NCBI RefSeq assembly: GCF_000620145.1
Contig: NZ_KK211081.1
Span: forward strand, 124,001 to 188,000
Reading direction: 5' to 3'
Length of the DNA stretch: 64,000 nt
DNA from: Deefgea rivuli DSM 18356
GTDB lineage: Bacteria; Pseudomonadota; Gammaproteobacteria; Burkholderiales; Chitinibacteraceae
Part shown: positions 1 to 8,307 of the stretch, in pieces
Layout: each line of letters opens with the position of its first letter
How positions within the stretch are numbered: position 1 is the first letter of the stretch
Notes under the pieces: model-generated
The model's input: only the letters and a program-made list of their open reading frames with translations
What the model was told of the DNA's origin: nothing
Database searches by the model: none
Made by a program: the position numbers and the translations under genes

Positions 1-55
1 ACCTTCGCATTTTTCGCCGAGGAAAGCGTGTAATAACGCCTAATGGAGCAGCATC

Positions 56-1114
56 ATGAGCCACCCTGCCTTTGCTGGCCTCGACTATCTGGACGCCGCC
101 GTTTTAGCGGTCGATTGCGACGGCTTTATCGTCTTTGCTAATCCCGCCGCCAATAGCCTATTTAATTTACGTGACACCGATCACCAAACATTAGAAAACT
201 GCTTTGGTTTGAACTCACCGCTGGTCTTCGCCGCACACACGGCACTCGAAAAGCGCATTTCTATTACTGAGCACGAGCTGATTGTGTTTGGCGTGGATGG
301 CGAAATGTATGTAACTTTGGATGTGACGCCGATAGAATCACCGGCTGCCGAATTGCTGCTTGAAGTACGCCGTATCGACCAACAACGCCGTATCGTCAAT
401 GAAGAACGCTTACAAGCGCAGCAACAAGCTAATCGCGAGCTGATCCGGAATTTAGCGCACGAAATTAAAAACCCGCTTGGCGGGATTCGTGGTGCAGCAC
501 AGTTACTCGCGCATGAATTACCCGAGCCACATCTCAAAGAATACACCGACGTCATCGTCGATGAAGTTTCGCGCTTGCAAAGCTTACTCGATCGCCTGCT
601 TACGCCGCATCGCCTACCGCAAATCAAAGAACTCAATATTCACGAAGTTTTAGAGCGTGTGCGCAGTCTGGTGCTGGCTGAAACGCCAAATGGGCTGTCG
701 GTGAAGCGCGACTACGACACCAGTATGCCGCTGCTGATTGCGGATAAAGAACAATTGATTCAATCAGTGCTCAATATCGTTCGTAATGCGATTCAAGCGA
801 TGTCCAATATCGGTGAAGTGGTGCTGAGGACGCGTATCGCGCGCCAAGTGACGCTCAATCGCCGTCGCCATCCATTGGCGCTGCGCATTGATATTTGTGA
901 TAACGGACCTGGTATTCCCGAGCACTTAAAAGAAACTATTTTTTATCCTCTGGTTTCAGGCCGCGATGGCGGGACCGGCATTGGCCTGCATTTGGCGCAC
1001 ACTTATGTGGCGCAACATCATGGCGTGATTGAATTTGATAGTCGCCCCGGTCAAACGATTTTTAGTATTTTTCTGCCACTCAATGCGTGGCAAGACTCAG
1101 GAACACAGCCATGA
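56..1114 (+). CDS. ntrB: Nitrogen regulation sensor histidine kinase NtrB (GlnL)
   Basis: Cytoplasmic sensor kinase/phosphatase that controls NtrC according to nitrogen status. The 352-aa product has an N-terminal PAS-like region (about residues 8-110) and no membrane segment. A HisKA dimerisation helix follows with the H-box NLAHEIKNPLGG (phospho-acceptor His135). The HATPase_c domain has the N-box NIVRNAIQAM, the G1 box DNGPGIPE and the G2 box GGTGIGLHLA. Length fits the NtrB family (about 350 aa). The ATG follows a GGAG at 45-48 with 7-nt spacing. The stop overlaps the ntrC start (ATGA), so translational coupling is expected. The upstream glnA or PII gene that often accompanies it is outside the window. 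Confidence 0.96.
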   Translation: MSHPAFAGLDYLDAAVLAVDCDGFIVFANPAANSLFNLRDTDHQTLENCFGLNSPLVFAAHTALEKRISITEHELIVFGVDGEMYVTLDVTPIESPAAELLLEVRRIDQQRRIVNEERLQAQQQANRELIRNLAHEIKNPLGGIRGAAQLLAHELPEPHLKEYTDVIVDEVSRLQSLLDRLLTPHRLPQIKELNIHEVLERVRSLVLAETPNGLSVKRDYDTSMPLLIADKEQLIQSVLNIVRNAIQAMSNIGEVVLRTRIARQVTLNRRRHPLALRIDICDNGPGIPEHLKETIFYPLVSGRDGGTGIGLHLAHTYVAQHHGVIEFDSRPGQTIFSIFLPLNAWQDSGTQP

Positions 1115-2505
1115 AGCCAGTTTGGGTTATCGACGACGACCGCTCAATTCGTTGGGTGTTTGAAAAAGCACTCGCACGCGAACAAATCGCGCACGCCACC
1201 TTCCCTTCGGCGACCGAAGCGCTGAGTAAATTGCAAACTGAACGCCCCCAAGCCGTCGTGTGCGACATCCGCATGCCAGGTGAATCAGGGCTAGTTTTTT
1301 TAGATCTCATCAAGCGCGATTGGCCGGAAATTCCCGTCATCATCATGACTGCGCATTCAGATTTAGATAGCGCCGTTTCGGCGTTCCAAGGCGGCGCGTT
1401 TGAATATCTACCTAAGCCTTTCGATGTCGATCAAGCGATTGCACTGATACGCCGCGCAATGGTTGAAAGCGAGCAACAAGCGCCTTCCAAAGAAACTCAG
1501 CACGATGTGCCAGAAATGCTCGGCCAAGCACCAGCGATGCAAGACGTATTTCGTGCGATTGGCAGATTGTCGCACTCGGCGGCCACCGTGATGATTACGG
1601 GTGAATCAGGTAGTGGTAAAGAGCTGGTCGCGCGTGCGCTGCATCGGCATAGCCCACGCAGCAGCAAGCCCTTTATTGCGATCAATAGCGCGGCGATTCC
1701 TAAAGAATTACTCGAATCAGAGCTATTTGGTCACGAGCGCGGCGCATTTACTGGCGCGGATGGCAAACGCATTGGCCGTTTCGAGCAAGCCGAAGGCGGG
1801 ACTTTATTTCTAGATGAAATCGGCGATATGCCGTTTGATTTACAAACGCGTTTGCTGCGCGTGTTATCCGATGGATTTTTCTATCGCGTTGGCGGACATC
1901 AACCGATAAAAGCCAATGTGCGCGTCATTGCCGCCACGCATCAAGATCTGGAAGATCGCGTCAAAGAGCACCAATTTCGTGAAGACTTATTTCACCGCCT
2001 GAATGTGATTCGCTTGCGCCTGCCTGCGCTGCGTGAACGCAGCCAAGATATTCCACTACTGGCCAAGCATTTTTTGCTTAAATCAGCGCAAGACCTAGGC
2101 ATTGAAGCCAAGCGCCTCAGCGATTCCGCAATGAGCCAATTAGCGCAGTTCCATTTTCCTGGCAATGTGCGGCAGCTGGAAAATATCTGTCATTGGATCA
2201 CTGTGATGGCGCCTGGGCAATTGGTCGATGACGGCGATTTACCGCCCGAACTATCGCAAATAGCAGCAACTCGCTCAGGACAAATTGGCGATTGGCGCGC
2301 ATCGCTGGCAGCTGAATTGATTTCACGACTCAATCGTGGTGAAAACCGAATTTTGGATAGCATCATGCCTGAGTTCGAGCGTACCGTGATTGAACAAGCC
2401 TTGGTGCACACAGGGGGTAAACGCATAGAAGCCTCTGAATTATTAGGCTGGGGACGCAATACCCTAACTAGAAAAATTCAAGATCTCGGAATGGAAGAAA
2501 CCTAA
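1111..2505 (+). CDS. ntrC: Nitrogen regulation response regulator NtrC (GlnG)
   Basis: Sigma-54-dependent activator phosphorylated by NtrB. The 464-aa product has a receiver domain (residues 1-120) with acidic pocket D8-D10 and phospho-acceptor Asp52 in [12 protein letters not shown]. The AAA+ domain (about 140-375) has Walker A GESGSGKE near 164 and the sigma-54 contact loop GAFTGA at 211-216. The C-terminal Fis-type helix-turn-helix is in [18 protein letters not shown] start at ATG 1111, which overlaps the ntrB stop by 4 nt. An in-frame GTG at 1087 would add eight residues not expected in the family. rpoN, encoding its sigma factor, is 15 kb away in this window. A strong terminator follows. 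Confidence 0.96.
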   Translation: MKPVWVIDDDRSIRWVFEKALAREQIAHATFPSATEALSKLQTERPQAVVCDIRMPGESGLVFLDLIKRDWPEIPVIIMTAHSDLDSAVSAFQGGAFEYLPKPFDVDQAIALIRRAMVESEQQAPSKETQHDVPEMLGQAPAMQDVFRAIGRLSHSAATVMITGESGSGKELVARALHRHSPRSSKPFIAINSAAIPKELLESELFGHERGAFTGADGKRIGRFEQAEGGTLFLDEIGDMPFDLQTRLLRVLSDGFFYRVGGHQPIKANVRVIAATHQDLEDRVKEHQFREDLFHRLNVIRLRLPALRERSQDIPLLAKHFLLKSAQDLGIEAKRLSDSAMSQLAQFHFPGNVRQLENICHWITVMAPGQLVDDGDLPPELSQIAATRSGQIGDWRASLAAELISRLNRGENRILDSIMPEFERTVIEQALVHTGGKRIEASELLGWGRNTLTRKIQDLGMEET

Positions 2506-2522
2506 GCCAGATGAACAGGCAT

Positions 2523-2552
2523 AAAAAAAACCGGCTCATTGCCGGTTTTTTT
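2523..2552. terminator. Bidirectional rho-independent terminator
   Basis: Stem AACCGGC/GCCGGTT with a 5-nt loop, preceded by an A-run and followed by a T-run. It lies between convergent ntrC (+) and the STAS gene (-) and can serve both. Confidence 0.9.
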
Positions 2553-2562
2553 CGTATTCCGT

Positions 2563-2862
2563 TTAGCGGATTTCGAATATTTTGCCAAAATTGGCAATAT
2601 CTAATACCGATTTCACAGTGCCTTTACAATTGACCAAAGTGATTTTTTTACCCGCTGCACGCTCATTAAATAGCAACAACATCCCTAAAGCCGCTGAATC
2701 CATATAATCAACCGCAGCAAAATCGATCTCAATTTCAGTCAGGCCTGCATGCTCTAGCGCAGAAGTCGTTGCTTGTTTAAATTCTCGATGAAATTCAAAC
2801 GTAAAATTGCCATTCAAATTCAGTAAGGCACGAGGGGTTTCGAATCGAACATTCACTTGCAT
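2563..2862 (-). CDS. STAS-domain protein (anti-sigma factor antagonist-like)
   Basis: A 99-aa single-domain protein with the STAS fold. The signature DYMDSAALGMLLLF places the phosphorylatable serine at Ser56, as in SpoIIAA/RsbV-type antagonists. Such proteins switch partners with an anti-sigma/HPK-type kinase, or act in phospholipid-transport (MlaB) or biofilm control circuits. No partner kinase or phosphatase gene is adjacent, so the circuit is unknown. Start ATG is preceded by GGAG (2870-2873, 7-nt spacing). It has its own position downstream of a repeat element and a hairpin. Family assignment is secure; biological role is not. Confidence 0.85.
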   Translation of the reverse strand: MQVNVRFETPRALLNLNGNFTFEFHREFKQATTSALEHAGLTEIEIDFAAVDYMDSAALGMLLLFNERAAGKKITLVNCKGTVKSVLDIANFGKIFEIR

Positions 2863-2930
2863 TGACTAACTCCAAATACGTGAGTGACTTTATAACAACA
2901 GTCTAATCAGCCCGCGATAGCAATGCAAAG

Positions 2931-2954
2931 GTTGCGGTGGAAATGCACCGCAAC
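2931..2954. other. Perfect 9-bp hairpin in fpr-STAS intergenic region
   Basis: GTTGCGGTG / CACCGCAAC with a 6-nt loop. It lies downstream of fpr on the minus strand and upstream of the STAS gene. It has no clear T-tract, so it may be a weak terminator or an mRNA-stabilising hairpin. Confidence 0.5.
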
Positions 2955-2970
2955 AACACATAAAAACGCA

Positions 2971-3056
2971 TGCAAAATCTTTATGGCAAGGCGTAGAAGC
3001 CGCAGACAGTACAAGAAGTACGGCAAGGCAATACAACGATGCAAGAAATGTTTTGC
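2971..3056 (+). repeat. Family-1 dispersed element, copy a
   Basis: About 86 bp. Starts TGCAAAATCTTTATGGCAAG, has GTAC-aagaa-GTAC at its centre and ends GATGCAAGAAATGTTTTGC. Same architecture as copies near 9.5, 17.6, 19.1, 36.8, 36.9 and 43.5 kb. Lies between fpr and the STAS gene. Confidence 0.85.
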
Positions 3057-3064
3057 TTTACTAG

Positions 3065-3841
3065 TTATTTCTCAACGAAAGCGCGTTCAATCACGTAATC
3101 GCCTGGTTCGCCAATGCGTTTCGATACTTTAAAACCGAGTGAATCAAGCAATTTGCACGTGTCTTCTAGCATCGCTGGGCTACCGCACAGCATCGCGCGG
3201 TCGGTTTCTGGATTCAGCGGTGGCAAACCGATATCGTTGGTCAATTTGCCTGAAGCAAACAAATCAGTCAGACGGCCTTGATTACGGAATGGCTCGCGCG
3301 TCACCGTAGGGTAGTAAATCAATTTTTTGGCGACTTCTTCGCCGAAAAACTCATTGTGTGGCAATTCATTTTCGATGTAATGCGAGTAAGCCAATTCGCT
3401 CACGGTGCGTACGCCGTGCACCAAAATGATCTTGTCAAAACGCTCGTAAGCCTCAGGGTCTTTGATCAGACTCATAAATGGCGCCAGACCGGTACCGGTG
3501 CTGAGGTAATACAGGTTTTTACCGGGCTTCAAATCCGACAACACCAAAGTACCGGTTGGCTTACGGCTCACCAGTAATTTATCGCCTTCTTTCAAATGTT
3601 GCAGACGCGATGTCAATGGGCCATTAGGTACTTTAATACTGAAAAATTCGAGTTCTTCTTCGTAATTGGCACTAGCAATCGAGTAAGCGCGCATCAGCGG
3701 CTTGCCGTCCACTTCCAAACCGATCATGACGAACTGGCCGTTTTCAAAACGCAGCGACTCATCGCGCGTCGTCGTAAAACTAAACAGCGAATCATTCCAA
3801 TGACGAACGCTCAATACCGTTTCATGGGCAAACTTAGACAT
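3065..3841 (-). CDS. fpr: Ferredoxin/flavodoxin-NADP(+) reductase
   Basis: FAD enzyme that exchanges electrons between NADP(H) and ferredoxin or flavodoxin in the cytoplasm. The 258-aa product matches bacterial Fpr length. The FAD-binding motif RAYSIAS is at 51-57 and GPLTSRL at 74-80. The NADP-binding glycine-rich loop STGTGLAPF is at 114-122 and CGSPAM at 219-224. The C-terminal tail VIERAFVEK is of the bacterial Fpr subclass. It is 3 nt downstream of etfA on the same strand, so it may be co-transcribed with etfBA. That would put three flavin-dependent electron-transfer functions in one unit. Confidence 0.95.
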   Translation of the reverse strand: MSKFAHETVLSVRHWNDSLFSFTTTRDESLRFENGQFVMIGLEVDGKPLMRAYSIASANYEEELEFFSIKVPNGPLTSRLQHLKEGDKLLVSRKPTGTLVLSDLKPGKNLYYLSTGTGLAPFMSLIKDPEAYERFDKIILVHGVRTVSELAYSHYIENELPHNEFFGEEVAKKLIYYPTVTREPFRNQGRLTDLFASGKLTNDIGLPPLNPETDRAMLCGSPAMLEDTCKLLDSLGFKVSKRIGEPGDYVIERAFVEK

Positions 3842-3844
3842 GTC

Positions 3845-4783
3845 TTAACCTTTCAAAGCAGCAGTGAGCTCAGGCACCACTGTAAATAAATCTGCGACCA
3901 GACCGTAGTCAGCCACTTGGAAAATCGGAGCGTCGGCGTCATGATTCACCGCGACAATCACCTTACTGTCTTTAATCCCGCCTACGTGCTGCGCCGCGCC
4001 AGAAACACCGAACGCAATATACAAATCAGGCGCAACCACCGTGCCAGTTTGGCCGACTTGGCTGTCATTCGGGGCCATACCGGCATCCACTGCGGCGCGC
4101 GTCGCGCCAATCGCCGCGCCCAACACATCGGCCAATGGCGTTAATGTGGCTTTGAACGCTTCGGCGCTGCCGAGCGAGCGACCACCACTAATCACCACAT
4201 TAGCCGTTGCCAATTCTGGGCGATCCAATTGCACCAAGTCGCGGCTTACCCATACGGCCTTGCCAGCATCGCCTGTCGTGGCAATAGTTTCAACGCTGGC
4301 TGCACCACCTTCACTGGCTGCGGCTTCAAATACCGTTGGACGAATCGTCAATACGCGCAAACCTGCTGGCGCTTTAACCGTAGCGTTCAAATTACCGGCG
4401 TACATCGGGCGAACAAACGTTGTCGCATCGATGATTTGAATCACTTCCGACACCATCGCGACATCAAGCAAAGCCGCTGCGCGAGGCAATAGGTTTTTAC
4501 CAAAACTCGTTGCCGCAGCGACAATCGCTGAGTAGCTCGGAGCCAACGTTACTAATAAAGGCGTTAGATTTTCAGCCACGCCGTGTGTGTATTCAGCCGC
4601 ATCAGCAAGGAGTATCTTGCTCACGCCCTTGATTGATGATGCTTGTGTGGCAATACCTGCCACATCACTACCAGCCAACAAAAGATGAACTTCTTCACCG
4701 AATTGCGCCGCAGCGCTTACGGCAGAGCGCGTGGCGGCTTTGATGCCGTGGCTGTCTAATTCAGCAATAACTAAAACGCTCAT
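3845..4783 (-). CDS. etfA: Electron transfer flavoprotein subunit alpha
   Basis: FAD-binding subunit of ETF, which collects electrons from acyl-CoA and other dehydrogenases and passes them to ETF-ubiquinone oxidoreductase. The 312-aa product has the N-terminal ETF domain. The C-terminal FAD domain (from about residue 185) carries SGGRSLGS and the signature stretch VAPDLYIAFGVSGAAQH followed by VGGIKDSKVIVAVN. The start codon overlaps the etfB stop by 4 nt. Its redox partner, ETF-QO, is encoded divergently 1 kb away. Confidence 0.96.
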   Translation of the reverse strand: MSVLVIAELDSHGIKAATRSAVSAAAQFGEEVHLLLAGSDVAGIATQASSIKGVSKILLADAAEYTHGVAENLTPLLVTLAPSYSAIVAAATSFGKNLLPRAAALLDVAMVSEVIQIIDATTFVRPMYAGNLNATVKAPAGLRVLTIRPTVFEAAASEGGAASVETIATTGDAGKAVWVSRDLVQLDRPELATANVVISGGRSLGSAEAFKATLTPLADVLGAAIGATRAAVDAGMAPNDSQVGQTGTVVAPDLYIAFGVSGAAQHVGGIKDSKVIVAVNHDADAPIFQVADYGLVADLFTVVPELTAALKG

Positions 4784-5526
4784 GGCAACACCTTCTCAGT
4801 CCGTAAAGCGGCAACGAGTTCAGCCACCGAATTCAAAATCTTGCCCGGTTTACGCGCAGGCGGCTCAGCAATAGCCAGTAATTCCAACGCTGGCGCAGAG
4901 ATCGCAAAATCAGCCGCTGGCAGCGTTTCGATTGGCTTTTTCTTGGCCATCATCAAGGCGGGCAATTTAATAAAGCGCGGCTCGTTCAGGCGTAAATCCA
5001 CCGACACGACGGCAGGCAATGGCAAAGACAGCGTTTCTTGGCCGCCGTCGATTTCACGTACCACTACGGCTTTACCGTCAGCGATGTCGATTTGCGATGC
5101 AAACGTCGCTTGTGGCCAGCCCAAGAGTGCCGACAACATTTGCGCCGTTTCTGCTGCGTCGTCGTCAATCGCTTGCTTGCCAGTCAACACCAGTTGTGGC
5201 GCTTCGCGCTCAGTAACCGCTTTGAGGTATTTTGCCGCTTCTAAGGGCTGAACGATGGCTGGCGTTTCGACCAAGATCGCGCGATCTGCGCCCATCGCCA
5301 AGGCATGACGCAGCACATCTTGATTCGCCGCAGTACCCACCGCAACGACGACGATTTCAGTCGCAATGCCCGCTTCTTTCAAGCGCACTGCGCCTTCCAC
5401 GGCATTTTCATCAAATGGATTGATGCTCATTTTTACGTTGGTCAATTCAACGTCTTTGCCGTCCTGTGTTGGACGTGGGCGGATTTGGTAATCAACGACC
5501 CGTTTGATGTGCACTAAAATTTTCAT
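4780..5526 (-). CDS. etfB: Electron transfer flavoprotein subunit beta
   Basis: AMP-binding beta subunit of ETF. I start at ATG 5526 (MKILVHIKR), giving 248 aa, the usual size, with AGGA 6 nt upstream. A longer in-frame reading to 5676 would translate the promoter region and has no family support. Visible motifs are NPFDENAVEGAVRLKE near residue 36 and the beta-subunit signature around VREIDGGQETLSLPLPAVV. First gene of etfB-etfA(-fpr), driven by the promoter at 5596-5624. Confidence 0.96.
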   Translation of the reverse strand: MKILVHIKRVVDYQIRPRPTQDGKDVELTNVKMSINPFDENAVEGAVRLKEAGIATEIVVVAVGTAANQDVLRHALAMGADRAILVETPAIVQPLEAAKYLKAVTEREAPQLVLTGKQAIDDDAAETAQMLSALLGWPQATFASQIDIADGKAVVVREIDGGQETLSLPLPAVVSVDLRLNEPRFIKLPALMMAKKKPIETLPAADFAISAPALELLAIAEPPARKPGKILNSVAELVAALRTEKVLP

Positions 5527-5595
5527 TATCGTTCCTGCGTATGCGCCCTTAAAAACAGCGCGCATGTTATAGATCAAATCGAGCTTTTGCACAAG

Positions 5596-5624
5596 ATTAT
5601 ATTTGTCGGTAGAATATATGTAAA
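5596..5624 (-). promoter_or_regulatory. Predicted sigma-70 promoter of etfBA
   Basis: On the minus strand: -35 TTTACA (5619-5624), a 17-bp spacer and -10 TATAAT (5596-5601), about 70 bp before the etfB start. The palindrome ATATGT-AAA-ACATAT (5616-5630) overlaps the -35 box, a likely operator position. Confidence 0.7.
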
Positions 5625-5671
5625 ACATATTGTTCTTATAAACATATTCGATTTCATAGATATAGAATCTA

Positions 5672-5757
5672 TGCAAAAGTTTTATTGCAAAGCATCACCG
5701 CGAAAAACACGATATAAAAGTGCTATCTCGGGAAAAGACGCTGCAAAAACTTTTGCA
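5672..5757 (+). repeat. Diverged family-1 element, copy b
   Basis: 86 bp bounded by perfect 12-bp inverted ends TGCAAAAGTTTT / AAAACTTTTGCA. The length equals that of the canonical copies, but the centre is unrelated and lacks the GTAC hairpin. It lies in the etfB/ETF-QO divergent intergenic region, immediately upstream of the ETF-QO ribosome-binding site, so it forms most of that leader. Confidence 0.55.
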
Positions 5758-5781
5758 GATTGACTTCAAAGAGGCCAGCAA

Positions 5782-7422
5782 ATGCAAGAGCGCGACGCAA
5801 TGGAATATGACGTTTTAATTATCGGCGCAGGGCCAGCTGGCCTTGCTGCCGCGATTGCGCTCAAGCAAAAAAATGCTGAACTCTCGGTCTGTATCTTGGA
5901 AAAAGGCGCGCAAGTTGGCGCGCACACTTTATCTGGTGCGGTAATCGACCCTATTGCGCTCAATCAACTGATTCCAGATTGGCAACAACGCGCGCCGCAT
6001 TTGGCGACTGCCGTCACGGGCGATGATTTTTTTGTGCTGGATGAAGACGGCGGATTCAAAATTCCGCAGTTTTTATTGCCGCCGCAATTGCATAACGACG
6101 GCTGTTTTATCGTCAAGCTCGGCGAAGTCTGTGCTTGGCTGGCCACAGAGGCCGAAAATCTCGGCGTAGAAATTTATCCGGGCTTTGCTGCGGCGGAAGT
6201 TTTGTATGACGAGACAGGCGCAGTCAGTGGCGTGGCCGTTGGCGATATGGGCATTAATAAACTCGGCCAACACAAAAGCGACTACGCACTCGGGATGGCG
6301 ATTTACGCCAAATACACGCTGTTTTGCGAAGGCGCGCGCGGCTCTTTGGCGGGCGATTTAGAAAAGAAATTCGATTTACGCAAAGATGCCGACCCACAGC
6401 ATTATGGTCTAGGCGTTAAAGAAGTCTGGCAAGTCAAACCCGAAAATCACCAGCTCGGTTTGGTGCAGCACGCACAAGGTTGGCCGCTGGATAACAGCAC
6501 CAGCGGTGGCGCGTTTATTTATCACTTGCCCGACCATCAAGTCGCCGTCGGTTATGTGGTGCATTTGAATTACCAAAACCCAACGCTATCGCCGTTTGAA
6601 GAATTGCAGCGCTTTAAAACCCATCCAAAAATTCGCGGCACTTTTGCTGGCGCAACACGAATCGGCTACGGCGCCCGCGCAATTTCTGAAGGCGGTTTGC
6701 AATCTTTACCCAAAATGACTTTCCCTGGCGGCGTACTGCTTGGCTGTTCGGCGGGCTTACTCAATTTCCCACGCATTAAAGGCACGCACAATGCGATGCT
6801 CTCGGGCATTTACGCCGCGCAAGCGGTGGTGGATGCCGTTGCCGCTGGGCGCGAGCGCGACGAGCTTGTTGAGTTTGTCTCACTGCTGCAAGCATCGAGC
6901 GTTTGGCAAGAGTTGACGCAAGTGCGCAATATCAAGCCCGTAATGTCGAAACTCGGCACTTTAGGCGGTACGATGTATGCGGGTGCAGAGCTTTGGCTAT
7001 CTAAGCTGGGGATCAATACCCCGTGGACACTACATTCCAAAACCCCAGATCACGCAACGCTGAAACCACTCAGCCAAGTCAAACCGATCAAATATCCAAA
7101 ACCAGATGGCGTGCTGACGTTTAATAAGCTCGATTCACTGATGCTGGCGAATGTATCGCACGAGCACGATCAACCGAGCCATTTGCAGCTATCCAATGTG
7201 GCGGAACATTTATCAGTGAATTTAGGCGTTTTCGGCAGCCCAGAAAGCCACTACTGCCCCGCTGGCGTGTATGAAATCCTCGATCAAACGGGCACGCCAA
7301 CGCTGCAAATCAATGCGCAAAACTGCCTGCACTGTAAAACCTGTGATATCAAAGACCCAACGCAAAATATCCATTGGGCCACGCCTGAAGGTGGCGGCGG
7401 GCCTATGTATACAGGGATGTAG
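5782..7422 (+). CDS. Electron transfer flavoprotein-ubiquinone oxidoreductase
   Basis: Membrane-associated FAD/4Fe-4S enzyme that passes electrons from ETF into the ubiquinone pool. The 546-aa product has an N-terminal Rossmann FAD motif VLIIGAGPAG (G15, G17, G20) and a central substrate/quinone domain. The C-terminal iron-sulfur domain has CPAGVYE (Cys492) and CLHCKTCDIKDP (Cys515, Cys518, Cys521), giving the four cluster ligands. Start ATG 5782 has GAGG at 5771-5774 with 7-nt spacing; the next ATG (5800) has none. Divergent from etfBA, so the ETF donor and its quinone reductase form one locus, probably for fatty or amino acid oxidation. Confidence 0.96.
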   Translation: MQERDAMEYDVLIIGAGPAGLAAAIALKQKNAELSVCILEKGAQVGAHTLSGAVIDPIALNQLIPDWQQRAPHLATAVTGDDFFVLDEDGGFKIPQFLLPPQLHNDGCFIVKLGEVCAWLATEAENLGVEIYPGFAAAEVLYDETGAVSGVAVGDMGINKLGQHKSDYALGMAIYAKYTLFCEGARGSLAGDLEKKFDLRKDADPQHYGLGVKEVWQVKPENHQLGLVQHAQGWPLDNSTSGGAFIYHLPDHQVAVGYVVHLNYQNPTLSPFEELQRFKTHPKIRGTFAGATRIGYGARAISEGGLQSLPKMTFPGGVLLGCSAGLLNFPRIKGTHNAMLSGIYAAQAVVDAVAAGRERDELVEFVSLLQASSVWQELTQVRNIKPVMSKLGTLGGTMYAGAELWLSKLGINTPWTLHSKTPDHATLKPLSQVKPIKYPKPDGVLTFNKLDSLMLANVSHEHDQPSHLQLSNVAEHLSVNLGVFGSPESHYCPAGVYEILDQTGTPTLQINAQNCLHCKTCDIKDPTQNIHWATPEGGGGPMYTGM

Positions 7423-7468
7423 TATTGCCATCTAGCCCTTGGAAATAAATGGCTAAGTAGATATACCC
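7421..7468. repeat. Family-2 palindromic element, copy a
   Basis: AGTATTGCCATCTAGCC...GGCTAAGTAGATATACCC, about 48 bp. It begins inside the ETF-QO stop codon. Inner stem TAGCC/GGCTA. Same architecture as copies at 12.7, 21.5, 24.7, 37.6 and 45.1 kb. Confidence 0.7.
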
Positions 7469-7502
7469 AATAGCGCCGATTTAAACCTCGGCGCTATTTT
7501 TA
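7469..7502 (+). terminator. Rho-independent terminator after ETF-QO
   Basis: 11-bp stem AATAGCGCCGA / TCGGCGCTATT with an 8-nt loop, followed by TTTT. Confidence 0.88.
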
Positions 7503-7569
7503 TATCTATATTGAGCTTCAGCTATTTGTGTCGATAATGAAAGATACAGCCAGTATTACGGAGCGCGAC

Positions 7570-7797
7570 ATGATTGCCGAAAAACAAACCGTCAAAATTC
7601 GCCGTGATCGAATGCAAATTTATCCGCCCGCAACGGGGCGCCTGCTCGATGGGCGAAAGGGGCGCGTGATTGAAGTCTTTGTGCCGCTCGGCACCAAGGA
7701 AGCGGTCGTGAAAGTACGCTGGTTTGCTCGCCGACCCAGTGAAAATGAGCTCACGATGGAGCATCCAATCAGCGATTTAGAAATCATTCCCAATTAA
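7570..7797 (+). CDS. Small conserved-looking basic protein, function unknown
   Basis: 75 aa from ATG 7570, chosen because GGAG at 7560-7563 sits 6 nt upstream. Upstream in-frame GTG 7528 and ATG 7537 lack such a site. I do not recognise the protein. It has a basic N-terminus (KIRRDRMQIYPP) and then a glycine/valine beta-rich segment (GRKGRVIEVFVPLG) that resembles a small SH3/KOW-type barrel; that resemblance is only an impression. No neighbours suggest a pathway. It is flanked by the ETF-QO terminator and a convergent unknown gene. Confidence 0.6.
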   Translation: MIAEKQTVKIRRDRMQIYPPATGRLLDGRKGRVIEVFVPLGTKEAVVKVRWFARRPSENELTMEHPISDLEIIPN

Positions 7798-7840
7798 TCA
7801 GCGCGAGCCGCAGCTCGCCATCGCCAGCCAATTGAATCAA

Positions 7841-8263
7841 TTACTTCACACCGCGCAAAGGCTGTTCACGTCGCTCGCCGATGCCTTGGCGAATATTCAA
7901 TGCATGATATTTAGCCAGCGCGAGTTTATCCACTTTGGCGATGGTTTCATCGTGATATGCCGCCTGAATCAATTCCTTTTGCACGAAGGCCAATTGCCGC
8001 GCCATATGGCTGCAATCATCAGAAATCGTACCGCGATTCATTTCGGCCACGATCAATAAAGCGTCTTTCTTAATCCGATAAATCACCGACTGCGCCAAAG
8101 GCGAGGTTTTTCGCTCTGCTGTTTCACTGCGTGGCACCGGCATCAATTCAGTCCGTGCAGCCAGTGATTGCGTATCTTGCGGGCGAAAACTGGGACGGAT
8201 CAAATAGAGTAATTTTTTTAACAATTGCACACCTGCCAAGATTGAGAAAATAAAACAGGGCAA
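7841..8263 (-). CDS. Hypothetical protein with possible N-terminal membrane segment
   Basis: Up to 140 aa, not recognised. The longest reading starts at TTG 8263, inside the T-tract of the asd terminator, so the true start is probably further in. A TTG near 8224 has AGG 7 nt upstream; GTG 8230 is another choice. The N-terminal ~22 residues are hydrophobic (FIFSILAGVQLL..LLYLI). The rest is polar and helical with many Lys/Glu/Gln, compatible with an anchored cytoplasmic helical domain. It follows asd on the same strand after a terminator. Real gene likely; function and start uncertain. Confidence 0.5.
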   Translation of the reverse strand: MPCFIFSILAGVQLLKKLLYLIRPSFRPQDTQSLAARTELMPVPRSETAERKTSPLAQSVIYRIKKDALLIVAEMNRGTISDDCSHMARQLAFVQKELIQAAYHDETIAKVDKLALAKYHALNIRQGIGERREQPLRGVK

Positions 8264-8292
8264 TAAAAAACGGGGTACATTGACCCCGTTTT
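8262..8292 (-). terminator. Rho-independent terminator of asd
   Basis: Read on the minus strand: AAAACGGGGT, 6-nt loop, ACCCCGTTTTTT. Strong stem with U-tract just past the asd stop. Confidence 0.88.
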
Positions 8293-8307
8293 AGACAGCA
8301 AGCTAGC

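Noticed and set aside
1087-1113. Earlier GTG start for ntrC
   Set aside because: Adds eight residues before the conserved N-terminus; the ATGA overlap at 1111 is the better start.
2923-3132. 69-codon plus-strand frame rich in Arg/Lys
   Set aside because: Runs through a family-1 element and into antisense of fpr; not a gene.
5527-5676. N-terminal extension of EtfB
   Set aside because: Would translate the near-consensus promoter and its palindrome; the family starts at MKILVHIKR.
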